NCBI GenBank assembly: GCA_029204225.1 | Contig: CM055099.1 | Span: 49,027,731-49,091,730 of the forward strand | Source of the DNA: Diphasiastrum complanatum | Lineage: Eukaryota > Streptophyta > Lycopodiopsida > Lycopodiales > Lycopodiaceae | DNA: 64,000 nt | Reading direction: 5' to 3' | Shown: one piece after another, positions 11,309-21,979 of the stretch | How the letters are laid out: every line of letters starts with the position of its first letter | Numbering within the stretch: position 1 is the first letter of the stretch | Translations under genes and position numbers: made by a program | The notes under the pieces: generated by a model | Databases searched by the model: none | What the model was told of the DNA's origin: nothing | Seen by the model: only the letters and a program-made list of their open reading frames with translations

Positions 11309-12733
11309 CTAGCATTTCAAGCAAAGGAAGAGAAGCATATATGAATGTGTTGTAGTAGATACAACATGAAAGATGCCCCTCTTTGCCATGTAAGGTGAGC
11401 CATAAAGACTCGGCCATGCATCTTGAAGATCTTCTTGAAATCATATGAAGAAAAAACTCCTCCTCACACCTTGGCCCCATCATAACTTGAATACCTTCAA
11501 AAAAGATAACTTGTGATGCTTCTTGAGAAGCTTTGATCTCGGCCACTCCCAAGATTGAATCTTCATACAACATGACATCTCTATTCACAATCACTTTTGA
11601 AATAGAGAGTGTAAAGACACTAAAGGCCTCCTTGATGGATGAGTATCCAATCATGATCCATGAGCCTGGATCATCCTTCCTCCTTGTTTCTAAGGGAATA
11701 TGTGCAAAGCAAGCACTACCAAGTTCACTAAGGTTATCAACCTTAGGTTTCATCTTGAATAAAACTTCATATGGTACTATTCCTTCAAGAGCTCCAATAC
11801 TCCTCAAAGCTTTGATCTTAAATGAGAATTTCTTCTCAACATATGCTTTGAATAATAAGGAATAATCATGCACCATAATACTTGAAGAGAGAAGATATGT
11901 GCATCTTGTGTGATCATCCTCCTTTGAAATATTGGACATATAAGAAACATCAAGAGAGTTTGCACTCTCACTTGGATCCAATTTGTAGATGCCTTCAAAT
12001 CTTGATCCATATGCAAGGATCTCACCATCCTTCTTGATCACACAATTGCCAATATTGAAATTGACATCAAAGCCACTATCAAGAAGTTGGCCAACACTTA
12101 AGATGTTCTTTGTAAGCTTTGGGACAAAAAGAACATTGTTGAGAAAGAGATCTTTAGAAAAAGCAAGCTTCAAGGAAATAATCCCTACTCCTTCAATATT
12201 GCACTCATGCTTACTTGCAATGTATATGGTCTTCTTGACTCCATCATAAGGCATAATAGATGAAAAAAAGTGCTTGGAGCCACACATATGTGAAGATGCT
12301 CCACTATCAATATACCATGAGTCATCCTTGTTGAAGGTGGAAGAGGAGAAGCTTGATGCCATAAGAGAGCCTTCTCCATCACTTGCAATATAGTCTTCTT
12401 TCTCATTGGTGATGTTGACTTGATTGAGTTGATTCTTCTTCTTGAAGCAATTGGTGGCATAATGGCCTTTCTTGCCACAATAAAAGCACTTGATCTTCTT
12501 CTTCTTGAGATTTGAAGTAGAAGCATGAGAGGTATCCCCCTCCTCCTCTCCATCTTGGTCTTTAGCTTTTTCATGATAGCTTGTCCATCCTCAAGAGTTT
12601 GTACTCTTGTCTTGATTATTCAGAAATAAGCACACTTTGAAGGGCCTCCAAACTTGGTAGCTCCTCCTTAATGGCATAGGATTGGATAAGGTTGTCATAT
12701 TCATCTCTCAAGCCATTGAGAATGACTTGGACC
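11309..12733 (-). pseudogene. Fragment of the 47.8-52.9 kb Copia family (gag end, protease, integrase remnant)
   Basis: Collinear with 49,372-50,873 of the complete element and about 95 percent or more identical in protein by eye. From right to left: gag C-terminus, zinc knuckle CFYCGKKGHYATNC, protease motif WYIDSGASSHMC, Copia protease core LSVGQLLDSGFDV, then an integrase remnant (VPYEVLFKMKPKV, HIPLETRRKDDP). The open part spans 11,286-12,362 (358 residues). Relative to the complete copy it lacks about 77 bp near 12,565 and has no LTRs, so it is a truncated copy. It shares the same internal integrase deletions as the complete element, so those deletions pre-date both copies. It ends abruptly at 12,733 against unrelated sequence. 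Confidence 0.85.
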
Positions 12734-13160
12734 AAACTGCCAGATGTGCAGTGGCCCTTGGCCGATTTGAATGCTCATGCTGGGGAGGACTCCGGCCACT
12801 AGCTATGATAGTTTTGTCTAGCGATTCCGACGATCTTCTAGATGAAGAAGCCAAAGAAGAATGAGCTTCTTGTCGTCCTGAACAAGATAAAGTCAACGAA
12901 TTAACTTACTTCCAATAACCTTAAAAAGACATAACCTAACTTGCTATCAATGAAGTAGAGAGATGAAAACGTCTACCTGCTTTCTCAAATGCCGATGGTA
13001 AAGCCTGACAATATTTTTGTTTTTGTACATTATAAGCCTGATAAACTTTGAGTAAAAAAGAGCTATCAATTTTAACATAGAGGATTGGCCTTTTGCGAGT
13101 AGACCATCATAAACCAAAATATAGATTTCTACAATTCTATCCAACATGAAGTAGAGTAGA
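12734..13160. other. Unassigned junction between Copia fragments
   Basis: 12,740-12,870 is more GC-rich than its neighbours and on the plus strand reads an acidic stretch (LSSDSDDLLDEEAKEE). It might be a captured gene scrap, but it is too short to assign. The remainder is AT-rich filler leading into the next Copia relic. Confidence 0.3.
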
Positions 13161-14810
13161 TGAAGTTGAGTATCAAACCTAATCAAACTAGCCCATTTGA
13201 GTTCAAACCAGACCTCAATGAGCTCACCAATGAGGATCTTCCTTGCCTTGAAGAAATTGCCACTTGAGTTGCTCCATGTAGTCTTCTTCATCCAAGCCTT
13301 TGCCATCTTGATCATGCATGAACACTCCACCACAATCATAGCATCCTTTGAGTTGATGAACAAATGTAAGATCCATGCCTTGTATCTTCCCAAGAGTCAC
13401 TCTTCCTTTGCCCTTTCCTTCACAAGACTCCCTCTTAATGATCACACCACAAAAGTTAGCAATCTCCCTCTTGATAGTTGCATCATAAGAAATGAAAGTA
13501 TCTCGAACATTAGAAGCCATGAAAAGAATACATAGTACCTTCAACATAAGAGTGATTGAAGTACTTTTTCTTGTCAAACCTGGACTTCTAATCAATGATA
13601 TAGGTAATGATAATGAACCCTCTCACTATCATTTACAAAAGCATCATTCAAAGTACATCCTACTTTGAACACTTCACATTCATCTCTCCCTTTTGACTTG
13701 AGATCTTCCTCACCAAGTCTCATGATAGAACCTTTTGATCTACTTTCTTTATGAATACATGTGACACCACTTGTTGCACAAATGACTTTCTTGGACTCAT
13801 CACATAAAGATGAAAAAGAAACTTTTTCTTCAAACATGCTCAAAGCACCATCTTTTTCCAAATGAGTAAATGAGTCATTAGCAACAACCATTTTCAGAGA
13901 AGAGTTTTCATTACCTCCATTTATGAAGTTAGATCTCTTATTACCTTTTCCATATTTGCACTTGCCATGTAGTTCCATTGAAGAGCCACCAAGCCTTGGA
14001 AATCTATGAGTAGAAGAGTTCAGACATGATACTAATTTAGCACCACATGACTCCATTTGACTAGTAGATAGCACTAGTCCATCTTCAAGATCCAATAGAT
14101 CCAAAACATTGATCATAGATTCACCAAAAGTTGCCAAGTTAGCCCAACAATAACTATCTGCAAGAAGCTCATTAGATCTCAACCTAGATCTAGCATAAGG
14201 AAGCTCTTTATACTTTGCATAAGATCTACCAATCTTATTGATGCCAGGGATTGACTTTTGAAAGTTGAGAGAACCACCAGCATCCATTTCATTCCTCTTG
14301 TTGGACATAACAAATGCATCAAGCTTGTAAAGTCTACCTTGTCTATTGCCCCTAGCAATCAAGCCATCTCCCTTAGTAATGAAGCAAACATCTCCAACAA
14401 AACTTTGTCTTGTACCCTTTCTTTAAGATTTGACCAACACTTAGCAAATTCCTTGAAAGTGAAGGAATGTAAAACACCATCAAGCCTTGCATTCCTACTA
14501 GTAGAAAGACAGATATGAATTGAGCCAATAGCTTTGATCATACACTCACCACCATTTGGCATGTGAACCACTTTCTTGGTTCCAACATAAGAGATCAAAG
14601 AAGTAAAGAACTCCTTGTGACTAGTCATGTGTGAACTAGATCCCCTATCTATCCACCATGAATCCTTGTCACTTCCACTTCACATTAGACTTGAAGAACA
14701 CATCGTGAGAGAATCACAAGAATCTAGATCCTCATTAGAAGTACAAAAGTTGTTTTGCTTGCTACCTTCATAACTTTGCTTCTTATGACATTCATTTGCA
14801 AATGATCACA
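13161..14810 (-). pseudogene. Copia relic crossing the outer end of the left arm
   Basis: Minus-strand remains of a Copia element. 14,359-14,700 matches the protease region of the right-arm copy (VGTKKVVHMPNGGECMIKAI) and 13,592-14,362 reads LYKLDAFVMSNKRNEM then AKYKELPYARSRLRSNELL. 13,224-13,595 matches the internal ORF of the loop Copia (ASNV..SYDA, GKI.GMDL...HQLKG.YDC). Stops and frame breaks are frequent. Only the part right of 14,034 is mirrored at the right arm. At 14,811 it joins Gypsy sequence directly where the right arm has 2.9 kb more. Confidence 0.75.
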
Positions 14811-15402
14811 TGAAAAAATCGTGGTTAGAAGTAGCATCAGAGGAGAAATGTCCACTCCCAATACCCTCATGTGTCAAGGCAATAATCTGTCGAACTTCAA
14901 ACTCATGAGCACAATGATGTGTAATACCATCAATACCTAACTTATATAGTTGTCTCACAATAAGATAATAAGTTTGATTTTTTGTGGTTTGGTCAACTGA
15001 GGATTGATCTCCCCAGTGGCTAGATATCTAGTGATATCATATAGACATGCATCTGACAACTCATCATTTATTGGCTCATCAGATGCTTCAACATTAGATA
15101 ATCATGAAAGTTAATCAGCCAAAAAATATTGTGATCCCTTTCAAATAACAACTCAAAAGTGGAATTCTAAAAGAATCACAACCATCATGCATAATTCTTA
15201 AAATGCTGGGGAACATCATAAAGTGGATCATCAATTACCTCTTGTGGGATCTTAGGAATATCCTTTATAGATTTACTTGTAGATGATGAAGCCTGGCTAG
15301 GATTTTTCTACTTTTGAATCAAAGGTTTGATTGGTTGTTTCCGCTTTTCACACATTTGGAATTGCTTATCAGTCAATCATACGTCAACCCTTGATTTGTT
15401 TG
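14811..15402 (-). pseudogene. Gypsy RNase H / integrase-start remnant, left arm
   Basis: Mirrors 39,460-39,630 joined to 41,119-41,524 of the right arm. The minus strand contains the EASDEPINDELSDACLYDIT segment and the start of the integrase zinc-binding region (HEGIGSGHF). Reverse transcriptase and most of RNase H are missing here because of a 1.49-kb deletion whose join lies near 15,190. Confidence 0.75.
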
Positions 15403-16811
15403 TTAGCATGCGGGATATTTGTGGATTGGTAATAGTAGGCATGCATGAATGTTTTGGTGTTTTTTTACGAATAAGTCTTCATCAATAATGTTCAAGGTTT
15501 CATCATTGTGTACATCCCATTGATAGACTTTGAGTTTGGGTTGGTATACACGAGTGTGGATTGGTTGTGGATGCACAAGCCAATGGCGATGGTTCGGTAT
15601 ACAATGCTTTCCTAAATGCTCGGGATCCATTAAGTGAATTAGCTGGTCGTCAGATAACTCATGTTTATCCCTAGTAGGAATTCCATCCTCATTGGTGGAT
15701 ATGTCCGTAACAAAGACATCTTCAGACATCCACTCAATAGGGAGTGCATCTATCATGTACAAGGGCAAGATGAGAGTGTTGATATCTTTGGAGTGTATAG
15801 TGATTTCAATTGGGTCCTCTTGGTGAACTTCTTGCACACAGAAAGTGGCATTGACACAATCGATGGTCGCTAAGGCATGTCTCCAATTGATGATATCGGT
15901 ACTCTGCACATAATGATCCTTTATGGTGGAATTGATACTATCGGGGTCATCATACATAGCTGAGGACCAATCATTTTCAACGGGTGCAGGCTTTATCTTT
16001 CCGGTGGCATCGACAAAGATTTTTCTATCTCTGTTGCCAAAAACAATTTTGTTTTTCTTCCAATCTTGAATCACTCCAGCCATTGCTAACAAGCTATTCC
16101 AAGAACGAATTGATAGGTGTGCAATTCATCAAGAAAATCTAGTACGACACACTCTATGGTAAAAATCAAACTGGCAATTTTGATGGGCAAATTGCTTATG
16201 TGACCGGCAGGTGTTGTCATTCATTGGTCAGCCATACATAATTTGTACTTAGGCTTTTCCAATGTGGATATTTCCCATGCCGTTTCCAAGGACATGGCGA
16301 TAATATTCATGCCAGAGCCACTATCAAGAATGGCTTGTACGGATGGATAAGATTTATAGTGCACTGGTAAAGTGATGTTGTTACCTTTAGCAACACCTAT
16401 ATGAAGTAAGCTCATGTCAATAGTATGAACCATTTCAACGTTTTCTGGATGTCTTGACTCATCTGGTACATCAGGCTGCTGGAAGCTATCCAATATGGCA
16501 TCCTGCAAGGGTTTGGAAAACTTGACGGGCATGTAGAAGGGCATGGTGATTTGAGCTTGTAAGAGATCGGAAAGAACCTCTATTCCTCGTGGTGGTTGCC
16601 CCTGCGTAGGTAGTTGGGTGGATGGCGGAGTAGAAATTCTAGCTTCAGCTCTATCAAACTCATCTCGGAACTCATAGGATTGCCTTTGAGCTTCTACAGG
16701 GTCAGGGTAAGATTGTGGAATCATGGAAGTATTAGCAGGAGTGTGTGGATGTGATGGGTCCTTGTTCTCATCTAAGGCCCGCCGATGTTGCGCACGTGTG
16801 ACAGCATGCAA
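15403..16811 (-). pseudogene. Gypsy protease and protease-RT linker, left arm
   Basis: 16,221-16,811 (196 residues open) carries the retropepsin active site AILDSGSGMNIIA, preceded by a proline-rich segment (TPPSTQLPTQGQPPRG). 15,403-16,092 (229 residues open) continues with MLAMAGVIQDWKKNKIVFGN, the stretch that follows the protease in plant Gypsy polyproteins. A stop separates the two. The long open frames suggest the left copy of this region is less broken than its right-arm partner, but with no reverse transcriptase downstream it cannot be functional. Confidence 0.8.
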
Positions 16812-16871
16812 CGACTCTTCCGATACCCTACATGTTGGAACAGTCTTTTTGGGTTTGGTTAGGGCAATCTT

Positions 16872-18382
16872 TTAGCAATGCTTCCTGATACAATCAGCAC
16901 ATTCAGCTACAAAGTCATATCGAAGTCGACATTCACTCTGAAAGTGAGTAATTTCTCCGCAGACAAAACATCTCTTTTGAAGTGCTGAAGGGAAAATGGC
17001 ATAACCATTTTGATCAATTTCAGTAGGTGATTCCTTTCGATAATATTGTTCATTAGGAGAGGATGTGGATGCCTCATCTATGTATGTGACAAGATGACCA
17101 TCATCATAAGTAGTGTAATAGGAGGTATTCTGCACTAGATGGGCCTGAACTGGAGGTCGGTTCTGTTGGTTTGGCCTGTTGGGTGGAGTAGATCCTCTTA
17201 GACTTGGAAGTGCCAAGCGTTGTTGTTGTAGAGGTAGTTGTTGTCTAGGTAATTCTTGGACTTGGACTAGTGTCATATAATGTGGGTTATATGGTGCTTG
17301 TGGGTGTGCGCGTGGGGCATATTGCTAAGGTCAAGAGTATTGCATGTTGTGTGGGTTGTATTCAACAGCTGGATGGTATGAGTGGTTGTATCACACAGTA
17401 TACAGTGTTGTGGTTCATAAGGACGGTGTAATGGGCACTCATTACCGGTATGTGGATCACGACATTGTGGGCACCAGTTGTCTTCTCACCGATGGATAGT
17501 GTTACCAGATGGCAATTGTCCTGGGAACTGACTTTGGAAAGATTTTCAAGGCTTGCTGAAACTCTTTGTTAAGTTTCTCCATTTGTTGTTGATGTTGTTG
17601 ACTCATCAACTCAAACTGAGATTTCCAGACCTGGTCGGAATCTCGGGGCTCACTTGGATGATTATCAGGAAATACATGGTCAATTTTTTTCTCTTTCTAG
17701 TCCTCATCATCAAAACCTTCATCTTCTTCACGAATGGCATCAGATTTAAGAGTAAAATACACTTCGCTAGGTTTAAGCTCTTTCCAGATGCGTCTGGGAA
17801 GACCAATGATAAACCATATGATCAACATCTTATTAGTTGGTTGTTCCTGGACTTGACTTCCGAGACACTTAAAGCGCTCAATATAGTCATGTACGTGTTC
17901 ATTATTTTTTATTTTTATATTACTAAGGCATACAAATGGGCTTTCTGTGAGTCGGAAAGGTTAAAGCGTTTAAGAAAAGACTCTTTCAACTCTGACTAGT
18001 CTTGTCGATCATCATGATCGAGGTTGAAAAACCACTCCCGTGCTTTATCTACCATGGTCATTGAAAAAAGTTGGACTTTTGCATTGTCAGTATATTCTCC
18101 ATACACTTTGCATGCATTCTCAAAGACTTGTAAAAATCTATGAGAGTCCACATTACCGTCGAACTTTGATAATTCTAGTTGGGGTGTTCATTTATTGGAT
18201 TGGATAGTATGATAAGCATTGTGAACAGATTGATCATCAAGATTTTCAGGCTGATTGGGTCTCCACCTGGATGGTCCAGGATCTTGATTTACTTGAGATC
18301 TAAGATGATAGGGTTTGTTCTTATCATTTGGATGATTGGGCGGTGTAAACTCATCCATAAGTTTTTCTGGTAAGTTGGCCAT
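16872..18382 (-). pseudogene. Gypsy gag (capsid and zinc knuckle), left arm
   Basis: From the right: MANLPEKLMDEFTPPNHP (18,188-18,382) begins gag. A broken capsid domain then mirrors the right-arm reading (FENACKVYGEY, WEWFFNLDHDD), and 16,872-17,276 ends with an intact CX2CX4HX4C knuckle CFVCGEITHFQSEC. The right-arm copy has lost the second cysteine of this motif. Several stops and frame shifts lie between 17,280 and 18,190. Gag of Ty3/Gypsy elements forms the particle shell. Confidence 0.8.
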
Positions 18383-18419
18383 GAGAATTGATGGAATTCA
18401 ACTGGTAAAAATGCGACCA

Positions 18420-18540
18420 AAAATGCTACAATTTTTTTTTTGGACAAACAATGCTACAAAAAAAAATTGCAACAAAAAATCCCGAAGGTAAAAATGCTAC
18501 AAAAATTTGCGACAAAAAAATTTGCAAAAAAAATGTACAA
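18420..18540. repeat. A/T homopolymer-rich degenerate array (Gypsy leader), left arm
   Basis: Degenerate short repeats of AAAAATGCTACAAAAA and GCGACAAAAAAATTTGC type directly before the Gypsy gag start (reading minus). The same kind of array is present at 36,255-36,412. Confidence 0.7.
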
Positions 18541-18837
18541 CTAACTTGCTGGATCACCTTCGAGCTGATGAGCTAAAGCATAATTCACATAAGACGTTAA
18601 ATAAAATGCTTAACTTGTGGGTTTATGGGTAAACTACAAAAATTGGAATCATCATTCACATTTACCAAATAACACAACCATGCAAGTCGATCTTTTTTAT
18701 TTGCAAACAAGTAATAAGAGGGCCCTATACAGATGGCATCTTGCCCTGCAGGACATGAGACAAACACTCATGCTTGAAAACATACTCATGCGAAAGGAAA
18801 TCTATAGAGAGATGTTTACTTGCATGTCACCTCTTTT

Positions 18838-19175
18838 CCAGTACCATATCAAACTTGGCTAACTTGGTGATCTCAAAGTCTAGCATCTCAAAATGAGTGT
18901 GAATAGAAAGTAGTGCTTGAGAGACTTTTCGATCTCACACCTCTGTGCCCTTACCATCTTGCATCTCAATTGTATATTGGTATTCAGAAGGCACAATAGC
19001 CAAGTTAAGCTTATTCACCACATTATGTGAGGAACCGGTGTCAAATAATACAAAACATCTCGACCTTCCAGCTTCCCCCTCATCTGGATCAACTCACTAT
19101 CCAGAAATTGATATACGTCTCGTATCCTGGCTGAAAGGAAATAAACTGGTGCATTTAGAATTATAATCTTCCACA
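18838..19175 (-). pseudogene. Second Gypsy-type aspartic protease relic, left arm
   Basis: Mirror of 35,690-36,000. In minus orientation the frame gives a retropepsin core (FDTGSSHNVVNKLNLA, then YTIEMQDGKGTEV and HFEMLDFEI) interrupted by a stop and a frame shift. It resembles the RVP_2 protease of plant Gypsy elements. It is separate from the Gypsy gag-pol relic next to it and is probably an older insertion. Confidence 0.6.
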
Positions 19176-19489
19176 CCAAAATGGTCATGACATGCTTAGC
19201 GTCCTCATCATTGCTACCCAGTCAATCATCCATCATATCCTCATTCATGTTCCCTTCCCGGTGCGACTATAGAGTATGGAATTTCTTTTCACTATCCTTC
19301 TTTCTTGGCCTTTTCCTTTTGTCTCGTTGTGAGAAGAGATTTATTGTACAAGCGTTTTGGCAAAAAAAGTGTTTGCTTGCGTTTCAGAGCTTATTGCATC
19401 TAGATAGGCTGCCATATGGGAATTTATTGTGGCCCTAATGGCCACCATTCACGACTCCTTCTTTGAGTGACACAAAAGTTTTTATTTTG

Positions 19490-19640
19490 CAAAAAAGCGA
19501 CACTTTTTTTGAGAAAGCGACACTTTTTTTGAAAAAGTGACATTTTTTTTTGCAAAAAAAGCGACAATTTTTAGTGTTCAAATTTTTTTTGCAAAAAATG
19601 CGTCACTTTTTTTTTTTTTTTCCTTTTTTTGCAGGTTGTC
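19490..19640. repeat. Homopolymer-rich degenerate array
   Basis: Repeated GCGACA(C/A)TTTTTTT and GCAAAAAA words, mirrored with differences at about 35,160-35,340 in the right arm. Confidence 0.75.
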
Positions 19641-21800
19641 GGATGCAATCATCAGAGAAAGTCTTGTTGTGAACTTCGTTGGACACAACTTTTTTGGAAA
19701 AAATCCTGAAAAAATTGAAACTTTTCGAGTAACTTGAAAAATTCAAAAAATGCTGAAAACCTCGAGAACTTGAAAAAATTTAAAAACTTCAGATGCAATG
19801 GGAAATCAGGAACCAAAAGTCATTCAGAACTGAAAAAGTGTAAAAAATAAGTTTTGTCGATGGAAATGCAAGAAGATTATCAAAAGCAAACGATGCCAAT
19901 GTTTGCTAATTGGTCTTGTCTACTTCAATGTTTGTTGCCGCATCTACTCAACGTTTGCAGCAAGATCTACTCACTCTTTGCATTGATTCTACTCAGATGA
20001 CAGTAGATTCTTTTACTCACTCCTACACTGGTAGCACTAGAATCTACTAGCTTTACTTCTCAATGACTAGCACACTGGTCCTCTGTCTCAATCTACTTAG
20101 TGATAACTCTCATTCTGTTTGACAAAGGGCCAACATGGCAGGGATTCACGAGATTGCAAATCAATTTAGCTACAGTTCAGTCTTAGAATCTAATTTTGCA
20201 GTATAAGAGTGTTGTACTCGTCTGTCAATGACACAACAATGATCTAATTTAGAACCTTATTTGACAATGGTAGCTCATCTTGGACAGTGATCTTATCAGG
20301 ACTCAATTTTCTACTGATCTATAGTTCTATTTCAGATTGATTGATTATTGCTTACAGACTGCAAATTATTGCTAAACTAAACTAAGCAAGAATAGGGAAT
20401 TAAAGTAAATCTACTCCTATTGAAATCAAAGAATCAACATCAGCTCAACAACTTCTAGACTAAATCAATGATAATCCTACAAAGTGCTACCTACAATTGT
20501 CACTCAACAGTTGTAAGAAGAATTTCTCAGAGAGTAAAAACCAGGAGACATCAGAAAACAGTGGAATGGTAGATCAATCTCCAAGTCCTGCACATCTGCC
20601 TGATACTAATTCCAAACCAAACTTTAAGAGAAGAAAGCATCAACAAGCACATTCATACATCAATACCCAAACAAAATGCATGAAGATAGAGCATGAGAAG
20701 AAATGCAAGTAGAATGATCTTCAATTAACAAAGCAACAACATTTTAGTACAGATTACATGCTCTAGAACTCGAGGAGAAGGCTCTTATCTATACCCACGA
20801 GTTGTAGAACTCAATTGCATAATATTTTGGAGTCCACCTCTTGCAACAGAGTGAATCCCAATCTGTAATAATTTGAGTTCCACCTCTTACTAGATAACAG
20901 GAGGCCTCCTTATTAAAAAAACATAACTTAAGTTGAGATAATCTAATTTGCTAGCTCCCACATGGTTATTAATCTTTCGGGACGTACCATGGGGCTCACA
21001 CTGTATATTTTAGCCTAGCACTATAATTCTCGTGCTCTCAGACTGAGCTCTCAATTTCATCTCTACTAGAAGCCTTTTTGAGTGGAGAGGTGTTGCATCG
21101 ACACCTCGGGGCATGGCATCAGCTAACAATTATTTACTCATGAGAAATAGAAAATCTTTTGTAACTGAGTTACAAGATCTCAGTGAGATATGTGAGTAAC
21201 ATATATGGGTTTTGGAGGAATCTACCATGCATCGTTTGCACACCCTTGTAGGAAATTTTTATGGATCATGCATTGTTTGCATGCCTTCGTAGAAATTTTT
21301 TTAATGGGAACACATGCATGCCTTAAAAGTTTAGGTCGCCTCAAGAGAGTATCCTTTAAAGTTGAGTGACCTCAACACATAGCATTGCCTTTTGCAAGGC
21401 AAGGCCAACACTAATTTCTTGCTATTTATGAGTTGGAAATATCAACTATAACGTATTGCCTTTTTGCAAAGCAATGTTAACAAAGTACATGCTTCTGTGG
21501 TCGAACTTAAGTTAGAGCAAAGGAGCATGTGCTAGAACTGCATAGGTCTTTGTCAAGCAATGTCAACAAAGTCTTACCAATTTTGAGTAAGAAATTTGGG
21601 AGTGTTGAGTGTTTGATTGGTGGATTAGTCCAGATGGCAATGAAGAATACGGTGCTCCTCATGCAGGATACGTTTTCCCTTATCAGTACGCTGCTCTGTC
21701 ATGAGCAAAGCAAAAAGGAACACACTCACATGCAGCAAAAACGATCTTATCGTCGCAAAGAGAATTGTAGCTCAAAACGGAAGCAATTTCATGTATAGGA
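19641..21800. other. Upstream region of left CHS, no confirmed gene
   Basis: About 2.1 kb between the Gypsy remains and the CHS promoter, mirrored at about 32,950-35,150. It includes degenerate TCTACTCAATGTTTGC-like repeats (19,870-20,050) and a 71-residue hydrophilic ORF (20,497-20,712) that is also open in the other arm (34,073-34,288) with three amino-acid differences. Nothing marks that ORF as a real gene. Confidence 0.5.
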
Positions 21801-21807
21801 AAAGACG

Positions 21808-21832
21808 GGTAGGTAGGGTAAGAGCATAAAAG
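21808..21832 (+). promoter_or_regulatory. CHS core promoter: MYB AC element and TATA-like box
   Basis: GGTAGGTAGGG (21,808-21,818) contains ACCTACC on the opposite strand, the AC element / H-box type site bound by R2R3-MYB factors in phenylpropanoid promoters. CATAAAAG at 21,825-21,832 is a plausible TATA box, giving a 5' UTR of about 120 nt before the ATG at 21,980. Both are kept at the same spacing in the other arm. Function is inferred from motif and position only. Confidence 0.5.
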
Positions 21833-21979
21833 AGCTCTACGCAATTGCATTTGCGCTGGTCAGATGTATGCAGCCTAGCAGTAGAAGGTGGTCTATAACA
21901 TGTTTTCTCTATCTTGTTGGATTTAGCTGTTAGATTGTATCTGACAAGCTCCTCAAAGAGTGTACTGTTTGATTAGAAA

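Noticed and set aside
20497-20712. 71-residue hydrophilic ORF mirrored at 34,073-34,288
   Set aside because: Three amino-acid differences between two young copies and no recognisable domain. Conservation is no better than surrounding noncoding DNA.
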